64,000 bases of DNA. Source: Apus apus. Lineage: Eukaryota > Chordata > Aves > Apodiformes > Apodidae. The position numbers and the translations under genes are program-made. Position 1 is the first letter of the stretch; every line of letters starts with the position of its first letter. Below the pieces are notes generated by a model. That model did not search any database and was not told the origin of the DNA. It saw nothing but the letters and a program-made list of their open reading frames with translations. Where the stretch lies: NCBI RefSeq assembly GCF_020740795.1, contig NC_067285.1:21968241-22032240 (forward strand), written 5' to 3'. Positions 1-19,230 of the stretch are shown piece after piece.

Positions 1-1009
1 GATCTCAACAGAAAGGAATACAGAATCTAACTAGTCAGTATTCAAATAAAGGTATAGTTATACCACAGACTTGACACAAACAGAAGGTGAGGAAGAAAGA
101 AGAAAGCTAAGCCATACTCATACCAGTTAAGTTACATACCAAACATAGAAGAGGGGTCTACTTAGGCTCTGAATTGTCCAGTTATGAAAACATTCCTCTG
201 AGGGAAATTCAGGTCAACTCCTGCCCTCACCTGTCCTCTGAAGAAACTGCCCTTCCATCAGCTACACAGCCTATGGAGACCCACCTCAGTTTAGTAATCT
301 GCACTACCTGAAGCTAAACCCTAGGAATAAATCCACAAATACCATATGCCGGTTTACTTTCATTCACTACATTGCTACAACATTACAGCATAATGTGAAA
401 AATTCCATTTAACTGGGCTAGAAAAAAAAAACCAGCTATTTTGCTGAGCCTGCATCCTTAGATAAACATCTGTCAGTTCACATCTCCATCCCCATCTTAT
501 GAAATGACTCCACGTTGAGTATTTCTTTGGAGAATAAAAATTATGTGGAAACCATAACCAATTTCTTGGGAGCAGAAGATTACTTAGAGGTGAGGGATCT
601 GCAAGTAGGCTTTGGAGAAGGTGAGCTGCTGTGAGCCCCATGTCCTAGCAGATTCCAGCTGGCATGAATAACACATGCTGCTTGCTGTAAACGTCCTGCG
701 TTTCAGCTGGAGGCAGCTGTCTGAAAAGACATTCAGCGCCTCAAGCACACATTCTGGCCTAATATCTCCTCCCAGTGGGCTGTGTTTAACCCACACCAGA
801 ATCAGTGGAATCCTCAATAAATAATTTATGCTTCTCTCATTACATGTAGCACCATTTGAATAAAATACATGCTTGTTCATATCTCTAGCCATGTTTCAAC
901 ACAAGTAATTCTTCTCATTACTGCCACTCATTTTTCTTTTCTCTCTTTTTTTTGGAAATGCCTTTAAAAAATTACTGGCTACCAAAGAGCCCCCAACAGA
1001 AGTCGAGCT
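1..1009. other. PLAU upstream flank, no gene seen
   Basis: This is AT-rich unique sequence. Open frames in it are short and have no recognisable domains or splice context. It is probably 5' regulatory DNA of PLAU, but I see no strong element before the GC-rich promoter. Confidence 0.5.
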
Positions 1010-1305
1010 CCTAATGCAGTTATTAGCCCGCCCTGACCATACTCCCCCCGCCTCCCCGAAACTAAAAAGCGGCACTTAAAATTTCCCCCTTGAGTCACTC
1101 CAGGATCTTCTGTTTGCAGCGAGGTAAATTCCCAGGCGCTCGCAGGTCCCGGTAGGGGGCGGGAGGCCCCGGCTCCGCCCCAGGGCGGCAGCTCCGCCCC
1201 GGCCCGGCCTTTATAGCGCCCGGCCCAGCGCGGCCCGGCCCGCACCGCCAGCACCGCCCGGCACAGACCGTCACCGCGCCAACTCGGGGCTCTCGCGCCG
1301 GTAAG
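1010..1305 (+). promoter_or_regulatory. PLAU: PLAU promoter with GC boxes and TATA box
   Basis: A compact CpG-rich block precedes the first exon. TTTATAG at 1210-1216 is a good TATA box and predicts a start near 1240-1245. GC boxes (CCGCCCC type) lie at about 1173-1203. Further upstream are a consensus AP-1 site, TGAGTCA at 1091-1097, and GTAAATTCCC at 1124-1133, whose reverse complement GGGAATTTAC is one base from a Rel/NF-kB site. AP-1 and Rel control of urokinase is established in mammals. Use of these particular sites is inferred. Confidence 0.75.
1243..1300 (+). other. PLAU: PLAU exon 1, non-coding 5' UTR
   Basis: The start is estimated from the TATA box at 1210-1216. The end is set by a perfect donor, GTAAGT at 1301. 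The exon holds no ATG. With the first 47 bases of exon 2 it gives a short 5' UTR free of upstream ORFs. Confidence 0.65.
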
Positions 1306-2587
1306 TCAATTTGGATTTAAGGGCAAAAATGCCGGGTATCAATCAAACAGAATCGAGGGATTGCTCTTTAAATAAAATAATAATAATATCCTATAATGCA
1401 GTATTTCATCAGTAGGGAAGATCTGTTCTCCATGCTACAGTACATTTTAATTTTAGCAAGAAATCAGCAGTACTGCTAGTTGTGATGCTAAGGCTGGGCC
1501 TCAGAAATATCCTGGTAACAAAAGGCATTTACTTGCATAGCTACCAAATATGCTAAAAATAACCATCTTAATATGAATAATGTTTCAGGAAACTATATTA
1601 GCTGAATCTAAAAGGTGTGCACATCCAAGTACCTGAGACATTATTTGCTTCCCCGCATTGTGAAACCTTCCTTCAGCACCAGGTCAGTTCTGCATACCCT
1701 CTCCTACTGCATTGCAACGCTTGCCAATGTAGATATAACTATGGATTCCATAACAATGGAATCTTTTAAAAATCAGTTATCCAGTTTTCTAGAACTGAAG
1801 ACACTTAGATAAATCCCATAACTTGCATTGCAATTTAAAAACAAAACAAAAAAAATACACAAACATGTACTGGTACTTTATAGTGCTCTTCTGCCACCAT
1901 TTTTACAAGCTAGTTTTTTTAAGTCAGTCTTGGGAAGATTGCTTGAAATGCTTGGCTACAGGTGCCAGCTACAGATACGAAATAAAGATAGAACATGTCC
2001 TAACCCTTTCTAAGACTCTTGAGTAAGTGAAGTAACATCAAGATCAGCCTTTCAAGAGTTTGCAGTGGTCAGAAACACTCAGTGATGTGGCCAGGCTTAT
2101 GTAAGTGCTTAGTATCAACAAGATATAGTCAGCAATTACAGAGGTAAAGAAGAAAGGAGCTTTCCCTTTCATACAGTAAATGTGCACATTCAGTGCTTTT
2201 GTTGCAAGAGAGTAATAATCAGTTAAATAAGAAAAAGCTGGACAGCAGCTAAATATGTCTGCCAATTTTTGACTGTGTTAGTCCATACTGCAGAAACTGA
2301 GTATGGATTTTCAGTGTTGGCCTTTCTCTGCTTAATTTAAACTCTAAAAAAACAAACTGGTTTTAATGCTAAATGTATAAAAAAGCTTCAAACAATAGCC
2401 TCTAATTAAATATATGAAAATAATAAGCAGATATTCTACCACAAGTCCATGCTTATTTCTTCCATCAATTGTGTTATGACTTATTCTGAAACTGAGGACA
2501 ACAGCAGCAATTAAGCTGACTATTCTTCTTTTATTTTCAGAATCAACATAATACAGATAGAAGAGGAACACAGTGAGAACTAACAAC

Positions 2588-8636
<6,049 letters not shown>

Positions 8637-9559
8637 CCTTTTTTCTACATCTGGACTCCAATGAACAAAATTAAGCCTATACTGGTGCCAGGACACTGAA
8701 GTCCTGAATGTCATGAAGCTTTTCTTTTAAAAGCTGTTGTGGTCTGCCACTCACATCAGTGTTCCTGAGGCAGAGAGACAGTTGACACGTTATCTTACTA
8801 CTATGAATTACCTGAAAAGCACTCCATGGGAAGCCAAAATATTTAACATTTAAATGAGTATTCCCATGCACAATACTATGCATATCAAGTTATCTGTCCA
8901 CTTAATTTATGAGCCAGCATTTGGTCTTGAATTATTTGTAAAGTTTTAACTTACTTAAGTATCCATTTTATACATGGCCTGACTAAATCTTTCCTAATCA
9001 CACTGAACAACACTAAGACTCCAGTCCTAGAAACCTAACCTGTTAAGACCAGTACTGAGAGAGTGATCAGGCTTTGCATTACAAAAAGAAAGAAGCTGTA
9101 TTAGCATTATCACTAACACACGAAGAAGGACCAAAAACTACTTATAGCAAGAAAAAGCCTGGTGTACAGGGTTCATTTCTGTAGACTCAGTGTATGCTAA
9201 AATCTTATGGATGGCATCTGTAACTGTGTCAGCTTTGCAAACTCCATGTATTCCACTTAGAACTGTACTGCAAGAAGGCAAATTGGAAAACTGACTGGAC
9301 TTCCAGGTCACATGTGAAGGTGTGTGGGTCCCCTCAGAAGTCTGATCATGCAACTTTTCTACACATACTTATGCACCCAGGAAAGGGTTTAAGGAGTCAG
9401 CACTCACTGAATACTGCTGATGTCAAGTCAGAACTTAACTTCCATTCATTTAACTGATATTATATGGAAGTAACTCTTTTCCCCACAATTTGTGCTGGTT
9501 TTATTTTTTAACTTTGTTTTATTCATTTGAATTATTTGTATGAGGGCTGGAACCTCAAG

Positions 9560-9577
9560 ATTTATTTAATTATTTTA
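9560..9577 (+). promoter_or_regulatory. PLAU: AU-rich mRNA stability element in PLAU 3' UTR
   Basis: Two overlapping ATTTA motifs occur in an A/T-only context about 50 bases before the poly(A) signal. This resembles binding sites for decay factors of the TTP/HuR class. Function is inferred. Confidence 0.45.
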
Positions 9578-9618
9578 CTGCATCTAACTTATTGTTTGTG
9601 TGATGATGTTAAAATAAC

Positions 9619-9624
9619 ATTAAA
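9619..9624 (+). terminator. PLAU: PLAU poly(A) signal ATTAAA
   Basis: ATTAAA is the commonest variant hexamer. It lies about 1 kb after the stop codon, with a T-rich downstream region at 9633-9660. Confidence 0.55.
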
Positions 9625-9640
9625 AAGCTCTGTTATTCTT

Positions 9641-12600
9641 ATGTGTCTATTCCTCCTTTCTTGGAAAGGAAAGGGTATGCTTTGAAAGAAAACTACCATT
9701 ATTAAGTTCTATTCTGAAAATTCAGGCCCTTTAGTCAAACATGTTTGAACTTCCTGTTTACTACAGCCTATCATATGAGAAATTCTGCTCTACGTGAGAA
9801 CACTAGAAAACTATGCATGCAGTAGCAAGAGACAGAGCATAGGATGAACAACTGTGCTGAGGATCCAACATCCTTGCTGTGTGTGCTTTAGGACTCCCAT
9901 CTATCCCTGTGGACTAGATATTCTCAAGTGGCTGAAGAGTATTAGGTGAACTTGTAAATCAAAAGATCCTATTTAAGCTTCACTGTAAGGGAATACAGTT
10001 CTCATGCTCCAGAAGGGCTCTGCAGTAACATCTAAATCATTTGGTGCAGAGGATGAAGAGATAGGTTTAACAAGTTGACCCCTTAACTAAAATGTGACTG
10101 CATGTGGAAGAATGCAGTGCAGCAGTACCATAAAGGTGCTAAAAGGAGAGTGATATTTCAGCTTTCCTCAGTACTTCTTTGTGGGCACTAATATTCTAAG
10201 AGAAGTGTTGAAAGTTGACCTCAAGTACTGCTAAGACAAAATCTTAGGCAGTAGAAATTCTACCTGAACAGCAAGATGAATTTATATTTCAGTTTGTTTT
10301 CTTCAATAAAAGGTTAGGTAGAATAATTCATAGGACAGTGTTAAGAACAAAAACACTTAAAGCCAACTACATTTCTAACTCTGGACAAAGTACCACAAAT
10401 ACAAAGTTAAGTCCTTACGGAAGACAGGTTCTGTTCTTTGGGCAGACAAAGGAAGAAAATATTCTCAAGGGCTTCTCTTTCAGTGGTTAAGAACACATTG
10501 AGAGCCTAGCATCACTTCAGCATCCTAAAGACCATGTGCTGTCTGCTTTGACTTTTTTTAAGGAAGCTATATGATGCAAACAGATTGGAGATACTACTAT
10601 AAGCACTGTTCATAGCAATTTTACCAAAGAGTTGATACCACAGCATCAAGGTGCCACATATTTACGTGATGTTTGTAATTGTGACAGTAAAAGACTTGCA
10701 CCTATCATAACAGCATCCTGCCAAGCATGTAACACTGAGAAGTTACTTCCTACACCAAAATAGCCATCATGGAACAAATTAGCAGGCTAATCTATGAAGA
10801 CAGCAGTCCTGACCATCTGAACCTACTAACACAGTGAACCAGCAAGTCTCCAGTAGTTACTGGAGTACAGAGTAGCAATTTGACTTAGGATTTTTGGCCC
10901 ATTAAAAAAAAATTAGTACCTAAATGTTCTCTAAGTTATTAATCTCCTTCCATAAAAGCAGAATTCAGGGTCAAATTACAGGACAGGTAGGGCAATTTAA
11001 CTTGTTTTTGTAGATTAGACCATAATAATGTTTACTTTCTAATAGTACGCAGAAAAAAAATGCATATATTTACATGCAATCATTCCTTATGGAGCCCTCA
11101 CACAAATCTTTTAGTCTCAGCCTCTAGCTGCTTAATGATGAATGACTAGATTTCACAAACATTTTGGAACAGTCTTGAAGAATAAATTTGTTGCAACCTA
11201 CAAGCAGTGCTATGACGACAGATAGCAGAATTTGCTCTTGGCAAAAAGTACCCATTTTGGTAATTTCTTGTCATATTGTACCCAAATTATGTAAAAAAGC
11301 CTCAAATAGAGAAAAACCTCTTTCTTTCAGGAAAAAAATCAAATTGAGATGAGCTAGATAAAGTCAATTCATTGTTAGAATTAGCAATTTCTTCATAACA
11401 AGGCAACTGTGAATTCAGGATTGCTCATGTACAAATTGAACTATAACAAGCATTTAAAACAATAATAACCAAAATTATCTTTCCAAAAAGCACACTAGTA
11501 TTTGAGACACACATTACATCTTGTAGCTTATCTCAGTCTGGGTGCACGAGCCTTGCACACTGGTGATGTAATGATAGGACTAAGAATTAAGTCATGTCCT
11601 TTAGACTCAAGACTGAATCATGTAACATCTGGACTATCTGCAGCTCTGATATTGTTACGTCATGTCCTTATACTGAGATTTCCCTTCTATGAAAAGGGTT
11701 GGACAGTACTTCCTTTTTCTCACAGATCTGCCTGGGTATGATCTGTCAGGAGGAGGGAGAGTTGACAACCATGGCAATGTCCCATGAGTAACATACTGAC
11801 AGCCCAGTCCCACAGAAGGAGAGCTTAAAAATTATTGCCAACAATACTGGATTGTGAACTGTTTGGCAATACAATTTATGGTTGGGTTGTGCAAACAAAT
11901 TTATCAGTAGATGATACCACAATGTGGTACAGTTATTTGGCAAAAGCATGTTATTTGTGGACTGCTGATTAAAGTTTGTGGACAGAGTTAAAACTGCTTT
12001 GTTTCTAGAGAATGAGTTGGAGATCTCTCCTGTAAGACTGGAGACTGCAAGAGGAGAAAGAAAGAAAGCACTGTATCAATGTTTTTCTAGATAGTAACTA
12101 ACAAGACAGCCTGACCAGTGTTGGCAGAGAGTACTTGGGGCACAAGGTAACCAACAGGAGTTCGGGACAAAAATCTACTATGTTGTAAGTATGTATTTTG
12201 GGATGCTACAGCTTTTTCACTTCAGTATTTCTTTTGTTTAAACGTTGATCAAAGTACTAATGTCAACAGATTTCTAACAGGTGTAGAACAAATATCTTCA
12301 GCATGACTGCATATTTTTATCATTGCAATGAATGACATTTGTCATCAGCTTCTGTGGGCTTTTTCCATAAAGACAACAAAATGTAAATTGCAACTTATTC
12401 CCATCATTCTGAGGACTGCTCATGAGAGCAGAGAAAATTTAGGTGTTGTTTTAGGTAGTACACTCCTAGCTCCAAGTCTGGGGTCTTTAGGCCTGACTAA
12501 TTACTGCTTGTGTGTGCAATCTCAATTGGTTCTTTAACTAATGTTAGATTAAATGCCCCAACAACAACAAAAAATACTTAAATACAGTGTACACACATCT

Positions 12601-15391
12601 CCGCTTTAGCTACTTTAATAAGCTCTTTCATGTTCTGAGCATGCCTTTGGCCTCACAACTACAGTATCATCTGACTGACTAGTTATCAGAGGCTGGAAAA
12701 AAGAAAGGCAGAAGATAAGAGCAGCATTTTGCAACACTTTCTTCCTCCAACAGAATCCACAGGAAACATTTTATTCCCCTTTTTTCAGAGAATGAGCTGA
12801 GGACAACCCAGGTTGCAGTGCTGCTGAGGATGAAGAGAAACGGCCTAGAGAACTGTGCGCAGAGCCTCACAAACACCACTGCAGAATGACAAGAGAAATA
12901 CTAGAGCAAGGACATTTTGGAAGGTATTAGATATCTGGTGGGTACTAACACAAATGCACAAATGCCAATATCTTAAATCCTCTCTTACTTAAGCATATAA
13001 TTCCTTGATTTCAGATATCCAGCAGGCAACAAAAAGGAATAGAGTGGGAGTCCAACAAACATTTAGAAACAGCTGAGAAGTGGGCAGCCAAAGAAAAGAG
13101 ATCATACTTTCAGAAGCCTTAGGAGCATAACTAACATGAACTCAAGTCCTTAAGTATGTTGAGTATTTTCAGAAAAGAAATGTATCAAGCAATGAGCATA
13201 GAGCAATATCTGATGTGTCCAGGGGACAAGAAGCCAGTTTAACCTGTCAACACCTACAAGGAAGTGACGCATGCTGAACAGACTATTTTACCTTGTATAG
13301 TTGAAGCTTTCCAATATGACTCAAAAATCTAAAAATAAAATATGCTTTAAATAAACAAAGTTACAGTGAAACATGATATATAGTCACCTATTTGTTACAT
13401 ATGTTACACCACTTGCATGTGGAATTCTATGTGTGGGAGGGTTTATTTTTTGCACATATTGAAACCTGAAATAATAAAAACTGTACAACTATCTGGTCAA
13501 CAAGCCTTTGGTTCACGTCTAACACTTAACTAGAGCTCTTGCTTTGGGAAAAATGAGAACAGAGCTTATCCATGGAAAGAGAATCAAACCTTTCTATGTT
13601 CATGAAGCTTGTACTTCAAGCCAAAGTAAAAAAAGTGAAATACATTAAATAATGCATATTAATTAAAGAACAAATTGAAGTTCAAATCTGGTCCGGCATA
13701 CTCCTTCCAAATCCATTGCATCCCATACAATCATAGAAATGGGCAATACGAGCAGAATTTGGATTATGTTGTTCAACCTTTTGGCAAGTGAAGGAAAGAG
13801 AACTTCAAGTGAAAATGCAAGAAATTTATGAAACAAGTGCTATGTACTTCATTAACAGTAAAATGAGATCTAGACTCACAAGTCAAGCATGAAAACATTT
13901 GGAGATCCCCATAAGCACTATGCTCAATTCCTGTGTCTCGTTCCATAGCAACATCCAACTAGGTGACTCATTCAGATTTAGGCTGCATCTCTCTGGTAGA
14001 TACTCTAACTGAAGCTGGGAAGGACTGCAAATATACCAGTATCCAGACTTTAGAGTGTGCCTAGCAAACCAGAGTTATCAGAAATGAACAAGTTAAAGAC
14101 AAACAGGAATAACCAAACACACAGATGTAGATGAGTGATGACTGGTCTTACAACAGATCCAGAAGGCAGAGCAGACCACTTGCTGGATTTAATCAACAGT
14201 ATCAAGTAAAAAACAACAAAAATGTAAACATACTGACCCATGCAGCAAAGCAGTTTTTAAATTTAGGGACCAGGCATTCAGTTGTGTCTTGTTTTGAGCA
14301 TCATCCTTCTTGATGAGAACACAAGAATAATGATCAGTTGTCTAGAACATGACAAGGAGAACACACCAAAAATACTTGGTTTCTTTTATCCAGAGGAGCA
14401 AAATCTACAAGCAACATTTTCTTCAAAGGAGAAAAGACTGCAGCAGAGAAGGGAATAAAATGTCCTCTGTGTCTGTAGGAGACAGTGTGAGAAGCAATTA
14501 GCCTCTTTGCAGGAGCAGAAACCTAAGGATTATGAAGTTATTCTACTACTAAGAGTAGTGAAGTACGACAATAAAAGGCATTAAGTGGCATTGAACCTCC
14601 TCCACTGGAATTTTTCAGAACAGTTTAGACAGAGATAAACCAATTGCTTCAGTATCTCACAATGAAATTGGAAAAGGCTTTTGAGAAATAATTTAATTTT
14701 AGGTTCCCTGTTTTATTATGAAATAAACATGCTTAGTGACTGAGATAAAAACATGAAAATACAGACACCACAAGGAAGTTGAAAAATAATGTTACACAAT
14801 TTAACTGACTTTTTAAAAAGTGACTTTAAGAAATGGCTCCCATGAGAGAAAATCATCTGGATTTCTGAATTAAAGGCAAACCTCTTATTGGCAGACTCAC
14901 AAGCATAAAAAAGTTCTGAGGAAACTTCTCAGTGACTCCTCATAAAATAATATTCCAGACACAACTAGAATCAAATTAATTGCTTCCAAATACACACTGG
15001 ACAAAATATTTGCAATGAGTAATATGCGCAACTGGTAAGGAAGTACATTTATTATCCCTCGTTGGATAGTGGAAACATCATTTCGCTAATGAATAACTGG
15101 AATGGTTTTTGTACGTAATGCTATGACCTGGCATCATACGCATTAATTACCTCAGTATGTTTCAAGCTAGAGGCCTCTGGGTGTGATAAAACCTTCTAAG
15201 GGACAGTATTATCATAAGGAGGCAACCACAAAAAAAGCTGAAAATCACAGGCAACCACCAGACTTTGCCAGTCACAGGCTTCTGTATTTTAGGAACTGAT
15301 GCCTGCTTGGTGACACTAATTTCAGAAAACCTCATGGACACACTTCCACATAAAAAGCATCCACAGGCAGTTACATTATTTACGGGAAATT
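9641..15391. other. Intergenic AT-rich DNA, nothing recognised
   Basis: No conserved protein frames, RNA genes or clear repeats were seen. The longest open frames are under 80 residues and have no coding character. Confidence 0.5.
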
Positions 15392-15812
15392 AATCACAGA
15401 ATTGTCAGAGTTAGAAAAGACCTCTGGAGATCATCTACTCCAACTCCCCTGCTAAAGCAGGATTGCCTAAGAGCACATTACTCAGGACTGCATTGAGGCA
15501 GGTTTTGAATTATCTCCAGAGAAGGGGAAATAATTGTTATCTCCACAACAATTCTGGGCAGCCTGGTTCCAGTGCTTTGCCACCCTCATAATAAAGCAGT
15601 TTTTACTCATATTTAAATGGAACTTCCTATGTTCCAGCTTGTGCCTGTTACTCCTCATCCTGTCACTGGGAAATAGTGATGAATCTGGCTCCATCCTCCT
15701 TGCACCCACCCTTTACATACTTACAGGCATTAATAAGGTCTCCCCTCAGCCTTCTCTAGGTCAGGCTAAAAAGTCTCAGCTCTCTCAGCCTTTCCTCATA
15801 AAAGAGATGCAA
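15392..15812 (-). mobile_element. CR1 LINE, 3' fragment, antisense
   Basis: This has the order typical of an inverted avian CR1 3' end. It starts with an AATCACAGAATTG-like segment, then GATCATCTACTCCAAC, then GGGCAGCCTGGTTCCAGTGC, then AAGGTCTCCCCTCAGCC, and ends in CTCTCTCAGCCTTTCCTCATA. The copy is about 420 bp, diverged and 5'-truncated, so it cannot move. The 107-residue open frame inside it is incidental. Confidence 0.9.
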
Positions 15813-16464
15813 GGTATCTTTGCTAGTCACAGCTCAGATGTGCCAAGTTCAGTATAATTCTAACTTCAGGAACAGAAATTAAGAACCACCACCAGTAATT
15901 CTTCCCTAAATTCTCTTATGCTGAGGAACAAAACTCTAACCTAAGGTAAAACAAAACATCCCTAAGTGACATAAATTGGAATATCACTACAGCTGTTGAA
16001 ATTGCAGCTGCTCCATGAAGGTCACAGCATGTACTTGGCAATTACTACAGCCATGATAAAACAACTTCACGAATGTTCCAAATTCATCATCTTGAAACGC
16101 ACCTGTGAAGTTTGACATACTACAAATTGTTGGGTCACTTTTTTATTTTTAAACACACTTGCATGCTGTATTCATAGCAGCCCCATCTGCATGAAGAACT
16201 GCCTTGAACAAGTACCCTTGACCATCTCAGTTACATTTTGCTCTAGAACTTGCTAGCTAGAACCAGAGGCAATGTTGCAGGACAACAAGGATCTTTAAGT
16301 AGCTGCCATTCAAAAATTTGTCTCAGAAAAGATTGTGACTAATAATCTTCCAAAAAAAATAAGAAACACTATCAGACTTAAAGCATTCAGATATATAGAG
16401 GATCACGGGAGAGTGACTTCCAACGACATGTAAACAGAATTGTTTCCCAGAACAACTCAATTTT

Positions 16465-16537
16465 ATCTGGCAGGGGGGTTGGACTAGATGATCTTTCGAG
16501 GTCCCTTCAAACCCCTAGGATTCTATGATTCTATGAT
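16465..16537 (+). mobile_element. CR1 LINE 3' tip with ATTCTATG tail
   Basis: TTGGACTAGATGATCTTTCG followed by GGTCCCTTCAAACCC and a tandem of GATTCTATG is the diagnostic sense-strand end of avian CR1. The copy is a heavily truncated fragment of about 73 bp. Confidence 0.9.
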
Positions 16538-18340
16538 GTAATATAACTGCAACTAGATTTATTCTACATATTAAATATTTTTCTATTTAAGGACCCTTCT
16601 GTCTTAGATTAACTGTATCCTGTATTTACAATAGGCTTGTTTTAAGACACACAGTTATCAAGAGATCTTTTGTTTATTACTAGGGGAGGCAAATCAGATA
16701 AATTTATCATATTCTCTAGCTAAAACCAGACTAAGGGTGTGTTTTTAGATGGTCAATTCAACTCAGCCTTAATACTACATTAAAGCCACTTTTAGGACCC
16801 TAAAAGGGGAAATTATAAGCTACTAGTTTTGCTCTAAAAATTTTGGAAAAAAATTTGGTTTTACAGTCATTTTCTAGTCTAAAAATACACGTCCTTCTGA
16901 AGCATGAAAACAATCACATGTATAGAAAAAATACTGGCTGTTCAGAGGCAGCAGAGCTTTCAAGCATATAAGCTGACAAATGGGGGAAAGGAGATAGAGA
17001 CAGGGGATTCCAGTCTACCAGGGATGCTACCTAATAAATGCTTTGCATTGCAAAGCTTGCAAAGTTCATCACCTGGCTGTGATCTATGTCAGTAGTCTTA
17101 ACTCAATAAACTTCCAAGAATAAAAACAGATGTATTATGAATTGAAGCAGAGGCAGCAATGTTTAATGACCCCTCAGGAACTAGCTACAGTAACGCAGTG
17201 AAAATATACCACACTCAAGTGCCAGCTTAGACCTACCTATGCTGCCATTTAGGGTGACAGACTTCATGCAAAAATTAAAAAAAGTATAAGTACACAGGTA
17301 TAATGATATTTTATAGTTTTCATTACATAGATTTTATTATTTTGACTACATTGGTTTCCATAAGTTTATCATCTTTCCCTGTTTGATAATTTTACAGCTA
17401 TAAAGACTGAGTGGCAATAGGTATGAATTTTACCACTAAATGAGCTTATCTGCTACATTTCTTCCAAGCAACTATTCATGACAAGGGCTGAAGTTTTCAC
17501 AAACATATATGTTGCATTTCACCAGAGTAATATAAAAGGATCCAGCAAATATCTAGTATTTTTGCTCCCGCGTTTAACAGCCTGAGAAAGCAAATATATC
17601 TGCTCACATATCCCAATTTCTAGAGACAGTAAGGATTCTCTGCATATCTTGTCCAGCCACTGTAACAAAAAATACCGCCTGTGGGGACTTCGTATGGCAA
17701 AGAGCATTTCTGTATGAGCTCTCTTACTTGGAAGGTTACCAGTACCCCAGCCGTGTTGTTGGTATCACTGCACAGGAGCCAACAGCTCTTTTTTTTTTGT
17801 ATTAAAAAAACCACTGCAAAACAAAAATTGTAATCTTGTATTTTTAGTTTCAGAATCTTGTTATGAAAACGATGCAGGAACACAGTCTTTATACATATTC
17901 AGCCACATAAATGAAATCTAAAATCCCTCCAATAAAAAAATATGGGTAATCAGATCCATTTGGAGATTTGTAAGATATCAAAGAAATCATGTTTTAAAGG
18001 GAGAACGTAAATATGGCACTGAGGAAAGCCCCTACCCTCCAAAGTACACCTTTATTACTGAATTATCTACAAAATCACGTGAATTCTTATTTCTAGATTT
18101 AGTCCTACTTGTTTCTTTCCTGTTAGACAGGAAATGAAACTACCCCAACCTCATCCCTACCAAGCTCCCAGCAGATAGAGCAGCAACCCTGTTTTTCAAT
18201 GCCACTGTTCTATTTATGAACTCTTATGACCATCTGAAGAAAAAGTAATTATGTCTTTCATTGATTGGCCTACACACTAACTTTGATGGGTCACACTTGC
18301 TTTTATTCAAATCAGTTTAAATCCGCGCCTGTAATCGATA
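16538..18340. other. Intergenic AT-rich DNA, nothing recognised
   Basis: Unique AT-rich sequence without supportable genes or repeats. Confidence 0.5.
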
Positions 18341-18397
18341 ATCCAGACAGTGAGGAGGAGCATCTCGTGTCCGCACGGTGCCCAAAGTACCGATCTG

Positions 18398-18414
18398 CCA
18401 CTAGATGGGGCAGC
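18398..18414 (+). promoter_or_regulatory. CTCF-like motif
   Basis: CCACTAGATGGGGCAGC fits the CTCF core with mismatches only near its 3' side. A stronger motif in the same orientation lies about 640 bp downstream. Occupancy is unknown. Confidence 0.4.
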
Positions 18415-18440
18415 AGCCTCAGAGAAGGAGGTGCTCGCAG

Positions 18441-18535
18441 CCAATGCACAGACTATTCATTTGCTGAGTCTACGCAAGTAAACCACACGGAACTTACTTA
18501 TAAAAAGGAGAGCAAGGGATAAACGGTAGGTATTC
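18441..18535 (+). promoter_or_regulatory. Possible orphan promoter: CCAAT plus TATA
   Basis: CCAAT at 18441 and TATAAAAA at 18499-18506 have spacing normal for a Pol II promoter, just upstream of a CpG-rich patch. No downstream coding gene is seen, so any product would probably be non-coding or a small transcript. A chance match in AT-rich DNA is possible. Confidence 0.3.
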
Positions 18536-18969
18536 AGCCAGTTACGTACAACCCGGCACTGCTTACTGTGACCTCATCAAACAACACTGTACTCATTGAC
18601 ATTTTTCACCTGATTCATCTAGATTTCAGGAACCAGCAAATTTCAAGGCAGCAGAAGAGCCAGATGCTGCTGTTATAGGAATCCCTGAGTCACAAAGACA
18701 GACTTAGTGAGCAACAACAACAACAAAAGCTATTTATTTCGTGCCACGCCCGCAAGAAGGCATAGAAACAGCGGGGAAAGTGTTTTAAGAAGAACCGCAA
18801 AAGTTCCCCTCCCACAACACATGACTTCGACTAAAGTAGCATAGCCAAACATAACTAGCACATAAACCAGGAGCAAACACAAAACTAAATCTTACCTAAG
18901 AAGTGTAGCTGTTGTAATCGTTTTAAGAAAAAGTGATAACAGCGATCATCCCCTGGGCCTCCCTAAACC

Positions 18970-19230
18970 GCTAGATCATTAAAACGTGCCCGTCGCCCGC
19001 TGCTCCGTCAGAGCATTTTCTGGGAGCATCCCCCCCGTCCCCGCAGGGGGCGCCCGCGCTGCGCCCCGCCGGGGGGCGGAGGGAAGTCCCCGGTCGGCCC
19101 GGGCCGGCCAGGGCAGAGCCGGGCAGCAGAGGCCAAGATCGGCCAGCCGGGCATGTGCCGAGACAAAAACCACCGGGAGAGGGAAGACGTCCCTGCCCCA
19201 GAACACCTCAGACACCCGCACATTCCGTTA
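18970..19230. promoter_or_regulatory. Small isolated CpG island
   Basis: About 260 bp of very GC-rich, CpG-dense DNA stands alone in AT-rich surroundings. It contains a near-perfect CTCF core. Open frames on both strands are composition artefacts. It may be an orphan promoter or an insulator. Confidence 0.55.
19040..19054 (+). promoter_or_regulatory. Strong CTCF-like motif
   Basis: CCCGCAGGGGGCGCC matches the CTCF consensus CCASYAGRKGGCRSY at 14 of 15 positions; the mismatch is at the third base. It lies inside the isolated CpG island. Confidence 0.5.

Larger units (their letters stand above)
8637..9640 (+). other. PLAU: PLAU 3' UTR with AU-rich element and poly(A) signal
   Basis: The UTR runs about 1 kb. 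Overlapping ATTTA pentamers sit at 9560-9577 (ATTTATTTAATTATTTTA), the kind of element that destabilises urokinase mRNA in mammals. ATTAAA at 9619-9624, followed by a T/GT-rich stretch, is the likely poly(A) signal, so cleavage should fall near 9640. The exact cleavage site is inferred. Confidence 0.65.

Noticed and set aside
13716-13800. Possible CR1 fragment (CAATCATAGAAATGG)
   Set aside because: Only a short CR1-like start is present and the following sequence does not continue the family pattern.
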